From NCBI RefSeq assembly GCF_021245725.1, contig NZ_JAJGSX010000036.1, forward strand, positions 1 to 64,000: DNA of 64,000 nucleotides, read 5' to 3'. The DNA comes from Pseudonocardia sp. TRM90224. GTDB taxonomy: Bacteria; Actinomycetota; Actinomycetes; Mycobacteriales; Pseudonocardiaceae. Positions 52,631 to 60,608 of the stretch are shown in pieces (positions within the stretch are counted from its first letter, which is position 1; each line of letters starts with the position of its first letter). The notes under the pieces are model-generated. The model had not been told where the DNA came from and made no database searches. It saw only the letters and a list, made by a program, of their open reading frames with translations. A program made the position numbers and the translations under genes.

Positions 52631-53398
52631 TCAACCAGGGCTCAGCAGGAACTCCGCGACCACGGGCGCGAGCGCCTCGGGCGGCACACCGTGCCAGCCG
52701 CCGGCGAGGCGACGGAGGATGCCGGCCGGCAAAGCTCGCGCGACGGCCGCGGTGCCGCTGGTGATGTCCTCGGTGGTGCCGGTGCTGTCGAGCACCACGG
52801 TCGACGTCGGTACGGCGCGCAGCGTGTCGAACGTGAGCGTGTCGGAGATCGCGCAGTCGTAGAGCAGCGTCGGCGCGACCGGTGCGAGCGCTGGCAGCAA
52901 CGGCGCCATCTCCGCGAGGATCTCGGCGGGCACGCCGATCGCGGTGAGGAACGTGCGCACGGCGCCGTCGCGGTCGCCGGCCGCGAGCAGCTCGGCGATC
53001 CCCGCGGTGAACGCCGTGTCGGGCGGCTCGCCCTCCGCGCGGACCGGTGGCTCGAACAGCGCCATCCGCTCGATCGGCACGCCGGCCGCCGCGGCGTGCA
53101 ACGCCAGCAGCGCGCCCGAGGAGAAGCCGTAGACGTGCGCGCTGCCGCCGGCGGCCTCGATGATCGCCGCGAGGTCGTCGATCTCGCGCTCGACGGCGTA
53201 CGGCGTGGTGTCGCCGCTGCTCCCGCGCCCGCGCCGGTCGTAGGTGTGGACGGTGAAGTCCGCCGCCAGCAGCTCGCCGAGTCTGCGGATGTTGTCGAAG
53301 CCGGAGAACCCCAACGCCGGGTCGATCATCACGAGCGCCGGTCCGCTGCCCGACCGCTCGACGGCGAGCGTCGTCCCGTCCTTCGACGTGATCTTCAT
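52631..53398 (-). CDS. Alpha/beta hydrolase
   Basis: A 255-residue soluble hydrolase. The N-terminal strands MKITSKDGTTLAVERSGSGP lead to the oxyanion region (MIDPALGFSGF), YDRRGRGSSG and a nucleophile elbow GFSSGALLAL with Ser. The likely acid is in the VVLDSTGTTEDI strand and the His in GGWHGVPPEAL. The start at 53398 is well set by GAGGAGGCCGGC. Two near-identical 21-base operators lie immediately upstream, so it is tightly regulated, probably by a TetR-type repressor encoded elsewhere. Confidence 0.87.
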   Translation of the reverse strand: MKITSKDGTTLAVERSGSGPALVMIDPALGFSGFDNIRRLGELLAADFTVHTYDRRGRGSSGDTTPYAVEREIDDLAAIIEAAGGSAHVYGFSSGALLALHAAAAGVPIERMALFEPPVRAEGEPPDTAFTAGIAELLAAGDRDGAVRTFLTAIGVPAEILAEMAPLLPALAPVAPTLLYDCAISDTLTFDTLRAVPTSTVVLDSTGTTEDITSGTAAVARALPAGILRRLAGGWHGVPPEALAPVVAEFLLSPG

Positions 53399-53410
53399 GC
53401 CGGCCTCCTC

Positions 53411-53462
53411 AGTACTGGTCCGTCCAGTACTGTAGAGGGGCGGAACTGGACGGTCCAGTACT
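53411..53462. promoter_or_regulatory. Twin 21-bp operators upstream of the alpha/beta hydrolase gene
   Basis: Site 1 (53411-53431) is a perfect inverted repeat, AGTACTGG-TCCGT-CCAGTACT. Site 2 (53442-53462) is its near copy, with the core ACTGGAC-G-GTCCAGT. Their centres are 31 bases apart, close to three helical turns, as expected for cooperative dimers. The sites cover the start of the hydrolase transcript. The repressor gene is not in the window. Confidence 0.75.
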
Positions 53463-53490
53463 CTCCGCTGGTCGGTTCGCTCGAAAGCGG

Positions 53491-53524
53491 GCGACCCCCG
53501 CGCGGTTTTCCGCCCGGGGGTCGC
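53491..53524 (-). terminator. Strong hairpin after the small secreted protein gene
   Basis: GCGACCCCC (53491-53499) pairs with GGGGGTCGC (53516-53524). Inside, GCGG-TTTT-CCGC extends the stem after a two-base bulge. It lies 14 bases beyond the stop of the gene at 53539 and before the operators of the next gene. Confidence 0.8.
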
Positions 53525-53538
53525 TCGTCGATCGTTGC

Positions 53539-53862
53539 TCAGAACTGGGCGAACTCCTGCCCCTTCGAGCGGAGCTCGTCGTCCCAGTTGCAATAGGCTT
53601 CGCTGGTCTCGCCATTACCCCGCCACGGGCCGACGGCCTTGTAGTTCTCGTTGCCGCACCTGACCCATGCGCGGACCTTGACGCCAGGGCCCATCCCGGT
53701 GCAGTTCACCCGATAGCTGTTCGGGCTGGTGAGCTGAGTGGCGCAAGTTGCGGCCGCCCCCACCTCCCCGGCTGCGGCCGATCCGGTCACACCGACGATG
53801 CCGCCGACCATGAAAGCGACGGTGACGCCCGTGGAAGCCATTGCCCGCAGAACGATCGACAT
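53539..53862 (-). CDS. Small secreted protein, 107 residues
   Basis: The N-terminus (hydrophobic to about residue 30, ending TGSAAAGEVG) is a Sec signal peptide with an AxA-like site. The mature chain, about 75 residues, has four cysteines (ATCATQL, RVNCTGMGPG, VRCGNENYK, EAYCNWDD) that probably form two disulfides, in a beta-rich pattern with GVKVRAWVRCGN. This layout is common among small secreted actinobacterial proteins of unknown function. AGGAG lies before the ATG, a promoter is visible upstream and a strong terminator downstream, so it is a single-gene unit. Confidence 0.8.
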   Translation of the reverse strand: MSIVLRAMASTGVTVAFMVGGIVGVTGSAAAGEVGAAATCATQLTSPNSYRVNCTGMGPGVKVRAWVRCGNENYKAVGPWRGNGETSEAYCNWDDELRSKGQEFAQF

Positions 53863-53910
53863 GATGCTCCTGAAATGTCAAAGCGACTGATCCCGAGTGC
53901 CCGGTAGGAG

Positions 53911-53939
53911 ATCTTACCGAACGTTTATCAGGAGTCGAA
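53911..53939 (-). promoter_or_regulatory. Promoter of the small secreted protein gene
   Basis: On the minus strand, TTCGAC (53939-53934) and TAAGAT (53916-53911) are separated by 17 bases, a good housekeeping-type promoter in GC-rich DNA. It overlaps the 3' end of the pucR-type gene and lies about 49 bases before the start codon. Confidence 0.55.
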
Positions 53940-54944
53940 GCGGGTGTGCGTCAGCCGGTGGACGGCGAGCGCGAGCGCCATCCGCTGCCGGCCGCCGTGC
54001 TCACCGGGGTCGTAGCCCAGCTCGGCGCGGACCGCGGCGATCCGGTGTTGGAGGGTCGAGTGGTGCACGCCGAGCGCGGCGGCCGCCCCGCGCACGCTCT
54101 CGTGCGCCGCGAGCTCGTCGAGGGTGTCGAGCAGTGCCGGGTTGCCCGCGACGAGCCGGCCGAGCGCCACGACGTCCGGGGGCTCCGCCGCGCCCGCGTC
54201 GACGCCCGCCGCCAGCACGGTGAGCGCCCCCAGCTCGTCGGCGGCGACAACCGGGCGACGGGCGCTGGTGAGGCGCAACGCCACCAGCGCCTCGGTCCAG
54301 GCCGCTGCCACCTCCGTCGGCGGCACCGTCCGTCCGATGCCGGCTCGTTCAGGTGCTGGCTGCTCCGCGTCGTCCAGCACGGCGAAGACCACCCCGGCGA
54401 CCGTGCTGACCAGCGTCGACCGCTTCGCCCGGCGGGCGATGGGGTCGTCGGGCGCCGCGGCGATCACCCGGACCGGACGGTGCAGGTGCAGGCGGTCGGC
54501 GGCGCGGAGCCGCTCGTCGAGCCGCACCCGGATGTCGATCAGCTGCTCGATGCAGCCGCCGACGTCGGCGTCCGCGAGGGACGTCCGGTCCAGCGTGACC
54601 GCGACACCCATCGCGAGCCGTTCGAGCACCATCCGGTCGTTGGCGTGGGCAGGCCCGTCGCGCTCGATCCACACCGTGCCCCCTGCGCCGATCGGGTGCG
54701 ACGACCACCCGTCGAGGGCCGTGGTGCGCGCTCCGGTCCGGCGGCCGCCGGCGTCGACCCGCAGCGCGAGCCTGCGCTCCGGCACGACGAGCCCGGCCGG
54801 CGCGCCGCTGAGCACCGCCGCGCCGCGGAGGAAGGCCTCGAGCCCGACGTGCCCCTCGACGAGCGTGTCGAAGTACTCGATCACCCGCAGCGTCTCGGTG
54901 GCGGTCGGGTCGAGCCCCGAGAGCCGCCCGACGAGCTCCCGCAT
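53928..54944 (-). CDS. PucR-family transcriptional regulator
   Basis: A 338-residue regulator. The C-terminal helix-turn-helix of the PucR/CdaR class is clear (LLDTLDELAAHESVRGAAAA, then LGVHHSTLQHRIAAV, residues about 275-310). A GGDEF-like middle region precedes it (VRVIAAAPDDPIARRAKRST). The N-terminal part (residues 1-160) looks GAF-like (YFDTLVEGHVGLEAFLRGAA). It starts 18 bases after the stop of the upstream esterase gene, so the two are probably one operon and the regulator may control that enzyme. Confidence 0.87.
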   Translation of the reverse strand: MRELVGRLSGLDPTATETLRVIEYFDTLVEGHVGLEAFLRGAAVLSGAPAGLVVPERRLALRVDAGGRRTGARTTALDGWSSHPIGAGGTVWIERDGPAHANDRMVLERLAMGVAVTLDRTSLADADVGGCIEQLIDIRVRLDERLRAADRLHLHRPVRVIAAAPDDPIARRAKRSTLVSTVAGVVFAVLDDAEQPAPERAGIGRTVPPTEVAAAWTEALVALRLTSARRPVVAADELGALTVLAAGVDAGAAEPPDVVALGRLVAGNPALLDTLDELAAHESVRGAAAALGVHHSTLQHRIAAVRAELGYDPGEHGGRQRMALALAVHRLTHTRFDS

Positions 54945-54962
54945 GAGCCCTCCCGGGTCGTC

Positions 54963-55940
54963 CTAGAGTCCGAGCGTACGGCGGATCCATGCCTCGCGGG
55001 CCTCGCGAGCCGCGGTGGAGATCGCCGCCGGCGCGGCGAGCCCGTCGAAGCCGTGGAAGCCGCCCGCCCAGACGTGCAGCTCGGCACGGCCGCCCGCGGC
55101 CCAGATCTTCGACGCGTACTCGACGACCTCGTCGCGGAACACCTCGGCGGACCCGGTGTCGAGGAACGTCGGCGGCAGGCCGGAGAGGTCGGTAGCGCGG
55201 GCCGGCGCGGCGTAGATCGAGACGTCCGGGCCGCCGCGCCGGTCGCCGAGCAGCGCGTCCCACCCGCCGCGGTTCGCCGTGCGGTCCCAGACGACGGCCT
55301 GCTCGTGCTGCCGGGTCGACAGCGTCGCGTCCCGGTCGTCGATCATGGGGCAGATCAGCACCGATCCGGCGAGGTGCGGGCCGCCGCGATCGCGCGCGAG
55401 CAGCGTGACCCCGGCGGCGATCCCGCCGCCCGCGCTGGCGCCCATGACGATCAGTCGTTCGGGGTCGATGCCGAGATCCGCCGCGTGCGCCGCGGTCCAG
55501 ACGAGCCCGGCGTAGCTGTCCTCGACGGGCGCCGGGTCCGGGTGCTCCGGGGCGAGCCGGTACTCGACCGACACCCCCACCACGCCGTGCTCCGTCGCGA
55601 ACTGCACCAGCTCGGGCACGGAGTCGAGCCGCGACCCGATGATCATCCCGCCGCCGTGGATCGAGTAGATGCCCGGTGCGCCGGCGGCGCGCTTGCGGGG
55701 CCGGACGACCGTGAGCGCGATGTCGGGATCGCCCGCGGGCCCTGGCGCGGTCAGCTCCTCGATCTCGACGCCCGATGTGTCGAGGTCGGCCGATCGTTCG
55801 ACGCGGAACTGCTCCATGAGCACTCGCGTCTCGGCGAGGTCCGCGTTCTGGATCGCGGCGAACCGTTCGAGCAGGACGGGCGCCATTGCGGCCAGCTCGG
55901 GGTCGAGCGGGATGGTCGGCGGGGAGTCGATCGAGGTCAT
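54963..55940 (-). CDS. Alpha/beta hydrolase, hormone-sensitive-lipase type
   Basis: A 325-residue esterase of the HSL group. The oxyanion motif HGGG is in IYSIHGGGMIIGS, the nucleophile in VMGASAGGGIAAG, the acid in DTGSAEVFRDEVVEYA and the His in WAGGFHGFDG. The start at 55940 follows GGAGC; a longer reading would absorb the operator region. The substrate is unknown (short acyl esters are typical). A 14-base perfect palindrome lies 31 bases upstream, and the PucR-type gene follows in the same operon. Confidence 0.9.
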   Translation of the reverse strand: MTSIDSPPTIPLDPELAAMAPVLLERFAAIQNADLAETRVLMEQFRVERSADLDTSGVEIEELTAPGPAGDPDIALTVVRPRKRAAGAPGIYSIHGGGMIIGSRLDSVPELVQFATEHGVVGVSVEYRLAPEHPDPAPVEDSYAGLVWTAAHAADLGIDPERLIVMGASAGGGIAAGVTLLARDRGGPHLAGSVLICPMIDDRDATLSTRQHEQAVVWDRTANRGGWDALLGDRRGGPDVSIYAAPARATDLSGLPPTFLDTGSAEVFRDEVVEYASKIWAAGGRAELHVWAGGFHGFDGLAAPAAISTAAREAREAWIRRTLGL

Positions 55941-55970
55941 CTGCAGCTCCGTGGCGGTGGGCGGCGGGGA

Positions 55971-55984
55971 CAACATCGATGTTG
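55971..55984. promoter_or_regulatory. Palindrome CAACATCGATGTTG
   Basis: A perfect 14-base palindrome, extendable to about 23 bases with GGGA/TCCC flanks and one offset position. It lies 31 bases before the HSL-type esterase start and is probably the operator of that operon. The PucR-type product of the same operon is a candidate binder. Confidence 0.6.
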
Positions 55985-56109
55985 CTCCCACCCGACCCCA
56001 CGCCGCGACCGCCGTGCCGACCCGGTCCGGGGCGTTCCCTCCGCCACCTGGCGGGTGGCACAGAGGTTCAGCAAACCCACCGTGCCCTCGCGTGCGGGAC
56101 GCACACGAT

Positions 56110-56161
56110 GCCGGGAACGCCACGTTCCCGGCGTGTGGGGCCGGGAAAGTGGCTTTCCAGG
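56110..56161. repeat. Family 3: tandem hairpins after the epoxide hydrolase gene
   Basis: Hairpin 1: GCCGGGAACG-CCA-CGTTCCCGGC (56110-56132), perfect. Hairpin 2: CCGGGAAAG-TGG-CTTTCCAGG (56141-56161), one mismatch. Both have the same design, nine- or ten-base arms around CCA/TGG. They lie 31 bases past the epoxide hydrolase stop on the minus strand and probably end its transcript. The design looks like a dispersed REP-type element. Confidence 0.75.
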
Positions 56162-56192
56162 CACCCCGACCGCCAGGCCCGTCGGAGGCGGT

Positions 56193-57416
56193 TCAGGCGA
56201 GCGGGCCGAAGAAGGTGCGGAGCTCCCCGACCAGGAGTTCGGGGGTCTCCATCGCCGGGAAGTGGCCGCCGGAGTCGTACTCCGCCCAGTGCGAGTGCTG
56301 GCCGCCAGGGTCGATCACGGAGCGGATGCTGTGGTCGGCGGCGAACACCGCGACGCCCGACGGCGGGCCGGGCGGCGCCGGCGGGGCGTCCGACGTGCTC
56401 TCACCCCAGCCCGACGCCGCCTGCGCGGCGAACTGCCGGTAGTCCTGCATGCCCTCATAGAGGATGTGCGCAGTCGCCGCGCCACTGCCGGTGAACCAGA
56501 AGATGCTGACGGTGGTGAGCAGCCGGTCGCGGTCGACGGCGTCCTCGGGGAGGGCCTTCGTGGGGTCGGTCCACTCCTGGAACTTCTCGGTGATCCACGC
56601 CAGCTGCCCGACGGGGGAGTCGTTCAGCGCGTAGCCGATGGTCTGCGGTCGCGTCGACTGGATCTGCAGGTAGCCGGTGCCGAACTCGCGGAAGGTGTTG
56701 AACCGCTCGGCACGCTCGCGGTCGCTCTCGGAGAGCCCGTCGAGGTCGAGGGCCGGTCCGAGCGGGAACGGGCCGGGCCCGGCCACGTGCGACCCGACGA
56801 GCCGGTGCGGCGCGAGCATCCCCAGCATGCCGACGATCCCGGCGCCCATGTCGCTGCCGTGGGCGGCGTAGCGGTCGTAGCCGAGCCTGCGCATCAGCTC
56901 GTCGAGCGCCCCGGCCACCCGGAAGAGGCCGCCCCAGCCCGGTCCGTCGACCGGCTGGGAGAACCCGAAGCCCGGCAGCGACGGGATGACCAGGTGGAAC
57001 GCGCGTGCGTCGGGCGCGCCGTGGGCGCGGGGATCGGTGAGCTCGCCGATCACGTCCAGGTACTCGACCGGGCCGCTCGGCCAGCCGTGCGTCAGCAGCA
57101 ACGGCAGCGCGTCCGGCTCGGGGGAGCGCACGTGCAGGAAGTGGAACGTCTGCCCGTCGATCGACGTCGTGAACTGGGGAAACGTGTTGATGCGCGCCTC
57201 GTGCGCGCGCCAGTCGAAACCGCTGCGCCAGTACTCGGCCAGCTCGCGCAGGTAATCGAGCGGGACCCCGCGTGACCACCCGTTGCCGGCGGGCTCGCCG
57301 GGCCACCGGGTGTTGGCCAGCCTGGCGCGCAGGTCGTCGAGCGCCTGCTGTGGGACGTCGATCCGGAACGGGGTGATCGCGGTTGCGACCTCGTCTGTCG
57401 CTGCGTCGGCAGTCAT
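56193..57416 (-). CDS. Epoxide hydrolase (EHN-domain alpha/beta hydrolase)
   Basis: A 407-residue enzyme. The N-terminal EHN domain shows in FRIDVPQQALDDLRARLANT, RWPGEP and FDWRAHEARINTFPQFTT. The catalytic core has THGWPSGPVEYLDVIG (oxyanion HGWP), the nucleophilic Asp in AAHGSDMGAGIVG and the His in SGGHFPAMETPELL. It opens epoxides through an alkyl-enzyme intermediate at the Asp. The physiological substrate is unknown; relatives act on bulky or trans-substituted epoxides. It is divergent from the histidine kinase gene. Confidence 0.92.
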   Translation of the reverse strand: MTADAATDEVATAITPFRIDVPQQALDDLRARLANTRWPGEPAGNGWSRGVPLDYLRELAEYWRSGFDWRAHEARINTFPQFTTSIDGQTFHFLHVRSPEPDALPLLLTHGWPSGPVEYLDVIGELTDPRAHGAPDARAFHLVIPSLPGFGFSQPVDGPGWGGLFRVAGALDELMRRLGYDRYAAHGSDMGAGIVGMLGMLAPHRLVGSHVAGPGPFPLGPALDLDGLSESDRERAERFNTFREFGTGYLQIQSTRPQTIGYALNDSPVGQLAWITEKFQEWTDPTKALPEDAVDRDRLLTTVSIFWFTGSGAATAHILYEGMQDYRQFAAQAASGWGESTSDAPPAPPGPPSGVAVFAADHSIRSVIDPGGQHSHWAEYDSGGHFPAMETPELLVGELRTFFGPLA

Positions 57417-57520
57417 GGCCCGGACGTTAGGAATGCGCGCTGGAGCCTGGCTGGAACCGTCCTGGCTAGGATGCGGTCAGCGCGGAGACCGGATACCGCG
57501 CCCGGCGGTGCGAGGCGATC

Positions 57521-59839
57521 GTGACTGGTCAGCGGGATGTGGAGGCCGGCGCTGTTGGGGGCGGCGCTGCCGATTGGTGGCGGATGCCCGAGCTTGCGCC
57601 GCGCTTCGTCCAGTTCGTCGTGACTGTTGTCGTGGCCAACTTCGCGTTCAACGCGCTGACGCACATCGTCAAACAGGGCCAGCCGCTCGTCGCGGCCGTG
57701 ATCGCTGCGCCGCTGGTCGTGACCCTGGTCGTGATCCAGCTGTACCTGAGCTCGCCGCGCACCGACCTGCGGTCGTGGCGCGTCCTCGCGGCTGTCGGCC
57801 TCCAGGCGCTGCTCATCTGCGTCCCGCAGCTCTGGTTCGGCCAGGCGTTCCTCGGGCTGCCGGGATTCCTGGCGGGCACCGCGCTGCTCGTGTTCCGCCC
57901 GGTGATCGCGTGGCCCCTCTTCGGGGTGGTGGTCGTCCTCGCCGGGGTGGCCAGGTGGCTCGACGCCGAGAACATCCCGCAGGCGGTGTACACGGTCGTC
58001 CAGACCGTGCTCCTCGCGATCGTGATCTACGGGCTCTCTCGCCTTCGTCGGTCGGCGGGCGAGTTGCGTGACACCCGCACGGCGCTCGCCGACGCCGCCG
58101 TGACGCGGGAGCGGCTGCGGTTCGCCGCTGCCGTCCGCGAGCTCGTCGGGCGGCGGATCTCGGCCATCACCGTCGTCACCGAGCTGGCACGCCGGAGGCT
58201 CGACACCGACACCGACGAGGTGCGCGAGCAACTGGGCCAGGTGCTGGAGCTCTCGCGCAGCGCGCTCGCCGACGTGCGGACGGTCGCCAGCACCTACCGC
58301 GAGCTGCCGCTCGACCGCGAGCTCGAAACCGTCCGGTCGACGCTGACGGCCGCCGGAGTCAGCGTGACCGTGCGCCGCGACCGGACGGCCGTCCCGTCGC
58401 AGGTGGGGACGCTGCTCGCGACGGTGCTGCGGGAGGCCGTGACCAACGTGCTGCGCCACAGCTGTGCGCAGCGGTGCGACATCGTGCTGGCCGGCGAGGG
58501 CGACCGGGTGGTGCTGGACATCGGCAACGACGGTGTTGCGGCGGAGCCCGGCACAGGCGGCAACGCGTTGGACGCGCTGTCGCGCAGGGCGGCGGCACTC
58601 GGTGGGACGCTCGAGGCGGGCGCCGACGGGCCTGGGCGCTTCCGGGTGCGTGTCGCGGTTCCGTTGCGTGTGGAGACCGACCGGCCCGAGCGCGCCACCA
58701 GGTACCCCGTCCCGGCCGAGCAGGCACCGCGGTTCGCGACGTGGGCGCTGATCGGGTTGCTCTGCGTGATGGCGATCGGCTCGTCGATGATCTCGATCCT
58801 CGCCGTGCCCGACCCGGCCGCGCTGGTGGTCTCGATCGCCTGCCCGCTCACCAGCCTGCTGCTCCAGCTGCTGGTCGTCAGCCGGTCCAGCGCCGATCCG
58901 CGCTCATTGGCGGTGCGTGCCGCGTTCGGCGCGCAGCTCGTGCTGGCGTTCACCCCGATCGTGCTCTTCGGCTCGGTCGTTCCCGTCGCGTTCGGGGCCG
59001 CCGCGGGCACCGCCTTGCTCATCCTGCGCCCCGCCGCCGCGACCGCGACCTTCGTCGCGCTGGTTGCCAGCACCGCGCTCGTGCCGCAGATGTACAGCGG
59101 CGACTGGTTCTGGACGACGTGGCTGGTCCAGGCCTCGTTCAACAACGGGCTGGAGATCTTCGCGCTCACCCGGCTGCGCTCGCTGGTGGTGCGGTTGCAC
59201 TCCGCGCGGACGGAGCGCGCGGCGCTCGCCGTCGCGGCCGAGCGGTTGCGCTTCGCCAGCGACCTGCACGACCTGCTCGGCTTCTCGCTCTCCGCGATCA
59301 CGTTGAAGACCGAGCTGGCGCTTCGGCTCGTCGACATCGACCCGGAACGCGCCGACCGCGAGCTCGACGAGGTGCTCGCGCTCTCCCGGCAGGCGTTGCT
59401 CGACGCCAGGGCGGTCGCCCGCAGCTCCCACGACCTGTCGTTGGAGGACGAGGCCTCGTCGGCCGTCCGGCTGCTGACCGCCGCCGGCATCGACGTCACG
59501 ACGCACGTAGACGGGCGGCCCCTGCCCGCCGACGTGCGCACCGTGCTCGCGACGGTGCTGCGGGAAGGCGCCACCAACCTGCTGCGGCACAGCAAGGCGC
59601 GCAGCTGCGAGATCGTCGTGGCCCGCAGCGGCCGTTCCGTCACGATCGAGATGGTGAACGACGGCGCGCCGGAGGCGGCCGTCTCGGCGGCGGGAACGGG
59701 CATCCGTAACCTGACCGCACGGGTCGAGGCGCTCGGCGGCCGGTTGGACGCCGGCCGGGCGGGCGAGACGACGTACCGGCTGCATGCCGCCGTGCCCCTG
59801 CCGATCCACGACGAGGTGATCTTGGGAGCCGTCCGGTGA
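57521..59839 (+). CDS. Double-module sensor histidine kinase with one degenerate half
   Basis: A 772-residue protein made of two consecutive NarL/DesK-type kinase modules. Each has about four to six membrane helices, a HisKA_3 dimerisation helix and an HATPase_c domain. Module 2 (residues about 405-772) has the phospho-acceptor H583 in FASDLHDLLGFSLSAI and the N-box LREGATNLLRHS. Module 1 (residues 1-400) keeps the N-box LREAVTNVLRHS and a DIGNDG box, but in the HisKA_3 helix R206 stands in place of His (FAAAVRELVGRRISAI). Module 1 is therefore probably a pseudokinase partner held in cis. The GTG start has AGGCGA upstream. The response regulator gene overlaps the stop by four bases. The signal is unknown. 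Confidence 0.9.
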   Translation: MTGQRDVEAGAVGGGAADWWRMPELAPRFVQFVVTVVVANFAFNALTHIVKQGQPLVAAVIAAPLVVTLVVIQLYLSSPRTDLRSWRVLAAVGLQALLICVPQLWFGQAFLGLPGFLAGTALLVFRPVIAWPLFGVVVVLAGVARWLDAENIPQAVYTVVQTVLLAIVIYGLSRLRRSAGELRDTRTALADAAVTRERLRFAAAVRELVGRRISAITVVTELARRRLDTDTDEVREQLGQVLELSRSALADVRTVASTYRELPLDRELETVRSTLTAAGVSVTVRRDRTAVPSQVGTLLATVLREAVTNVLRHSCAQRCDIVLAGEGDRVVLDIGNDGVAAEPGTGGNALDALSRRAAALGGTLEAGADGPGRFRVRVAVPLRVETDRPERATRYPVPAEQAPRFATWALIGLLCVMAIGSSMISILAVPDPAALVVSIACPLTSLLLQLLVVSRSSADPRSLAVRAAFGAQLVLAFTPIVLFGSVVPVAFGAAAGTALLILRPAAATATFVALVASTALVPQMYSGDWFWTTWLVQASFNNGLEIFALTRLRSLVVRLHSARTERAALAVAAERLRFASDLHDLLGFSLSAITLKTELALRLVDIDPERADRELDEVLALSRQALLDARAVARSSHDLSLEDEASSAVRLLTAAGIDVTTHVDGRPLPADVRTVLATVLREGATNLLRHSKARSCEIVVARSGRSVTIEMVNDGAPEAAVSAAGTGIRNLTARVEALGGRLDAGRAGETTYRLHAAVPLPIHDEVILGAVR

Positions 59840-60441
59840 TCACGGTGTTGCTCGCCGAGGACATGCACATGGTCCGCGGCGCGCTGGTGGCGCTGCTCGG
59901 ACTGGAGGAGGGCATCGAGGTGGTCGCCGAGGTCGCGGCCGGCGACCAGATCGTGCCGGCCGCGCTGCGGCACCGGCCCGACGTCGCGGTCCTCGACATC
60001 GACCTGCCCGGCATCGACGGGATCACCGCCGCCGGTCTGCTGCGCGAGCAGCTGCCCGAGGTGCGGATACTGGTGCTGACCAGCCTCGCCCGCCCCGGGA
60101 CGCTGCGCAGGGCGCTGGCCGCGCGGGTGGAGGGGTTCATCGGCAAGGACGCGCGGCCCGCCGACCTGGCAGCGGCGATCCGCGACGTCGCGGCGGGCAA
60201 GCGGGTGGTCGACAGCCAGCTCGCGCTGGCCGCGCTGGACAGCGGGACGTCCCCGCTGACCGCCCGCGAGCTCGCCGTGCTGCGGCTCGCCGCCGACGGC
60301 ACCGACCCCGGCGACATCGCGGCGAAGCTCTTCCTCTCACCCGGCACCGTGCGCAACTACCTCACGACGATCATCAGCAAGCTCAACGCCCGCAACAGGG
60401 TGGACGCGATCCGGATCGCGAGCGACAGCGGCTGGCTCTGA
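59836..60441 (+). CDS. NarL/LuxR-family response regulator
   Basis: A 201-residue response regulator. The receiver domain has the acidic pair LLAEDMHMVRGA, the phospho-acceptor D54 in VAVLDIDLPG, the conserved Thr/Ser in VLTSLA and the Lys in GFIGKDA. The C-terminal LuxR helix-turn-helix reads LTARELAVLRLAADG, then LFLSPGTVRNYLTTIISKLN. It is closest to DesR-like regulators. The GTG start at 59836 overlaps the kinase stop, so the pair is translationally coupled. It has no other obvious target in the window apart from its own region. Confidence 0.95.
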   Translation: MITVLLAEDMHMVRGALVALLGLEEGIEVVAEVAAGDQIVPAALRHRPDVAVLDIDLPGIDGITAAGLLREQLPEVRILVLTSLARPGTLRRALAARVEGFIGKDARPADLAAAIRDVAAGKRVVDSQLALAALDSGTSPLTARELAVLRLAADGTDPGDIAAKLFLSPGTVRNYLTTIISKLNARNRVDAIRIASDSGWL

Positions 60442-60608
60442 CCCGGCAGGTCCCAGCGTGGACGGCCCGCCTACCGCGGCGGGGTATGCGGGCGTCGCGG
60501 AGTTGGCGGGGCGTGAAAATTTCATCACCGGATGGTGTCTGTGGCACATCCGCGCAGCCGCCCGGCGCGGTGGACTTCTCCTGTTCGTCGTTGCAGAGGA
60601 GTCCGACC

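Noticed and set aside
51424..52764. Open frame of 446 codons opposite mraY
   Set aside because: Shadow of the mraY gene, which has all family signatures.
53946..57275. Open frame of about 1,109 codons on the plus strand
   Set aside because: Antisense to the PucR, esterase and epoxide hydrolase genes, all of which carry clear motifs; Arg-rich composition.
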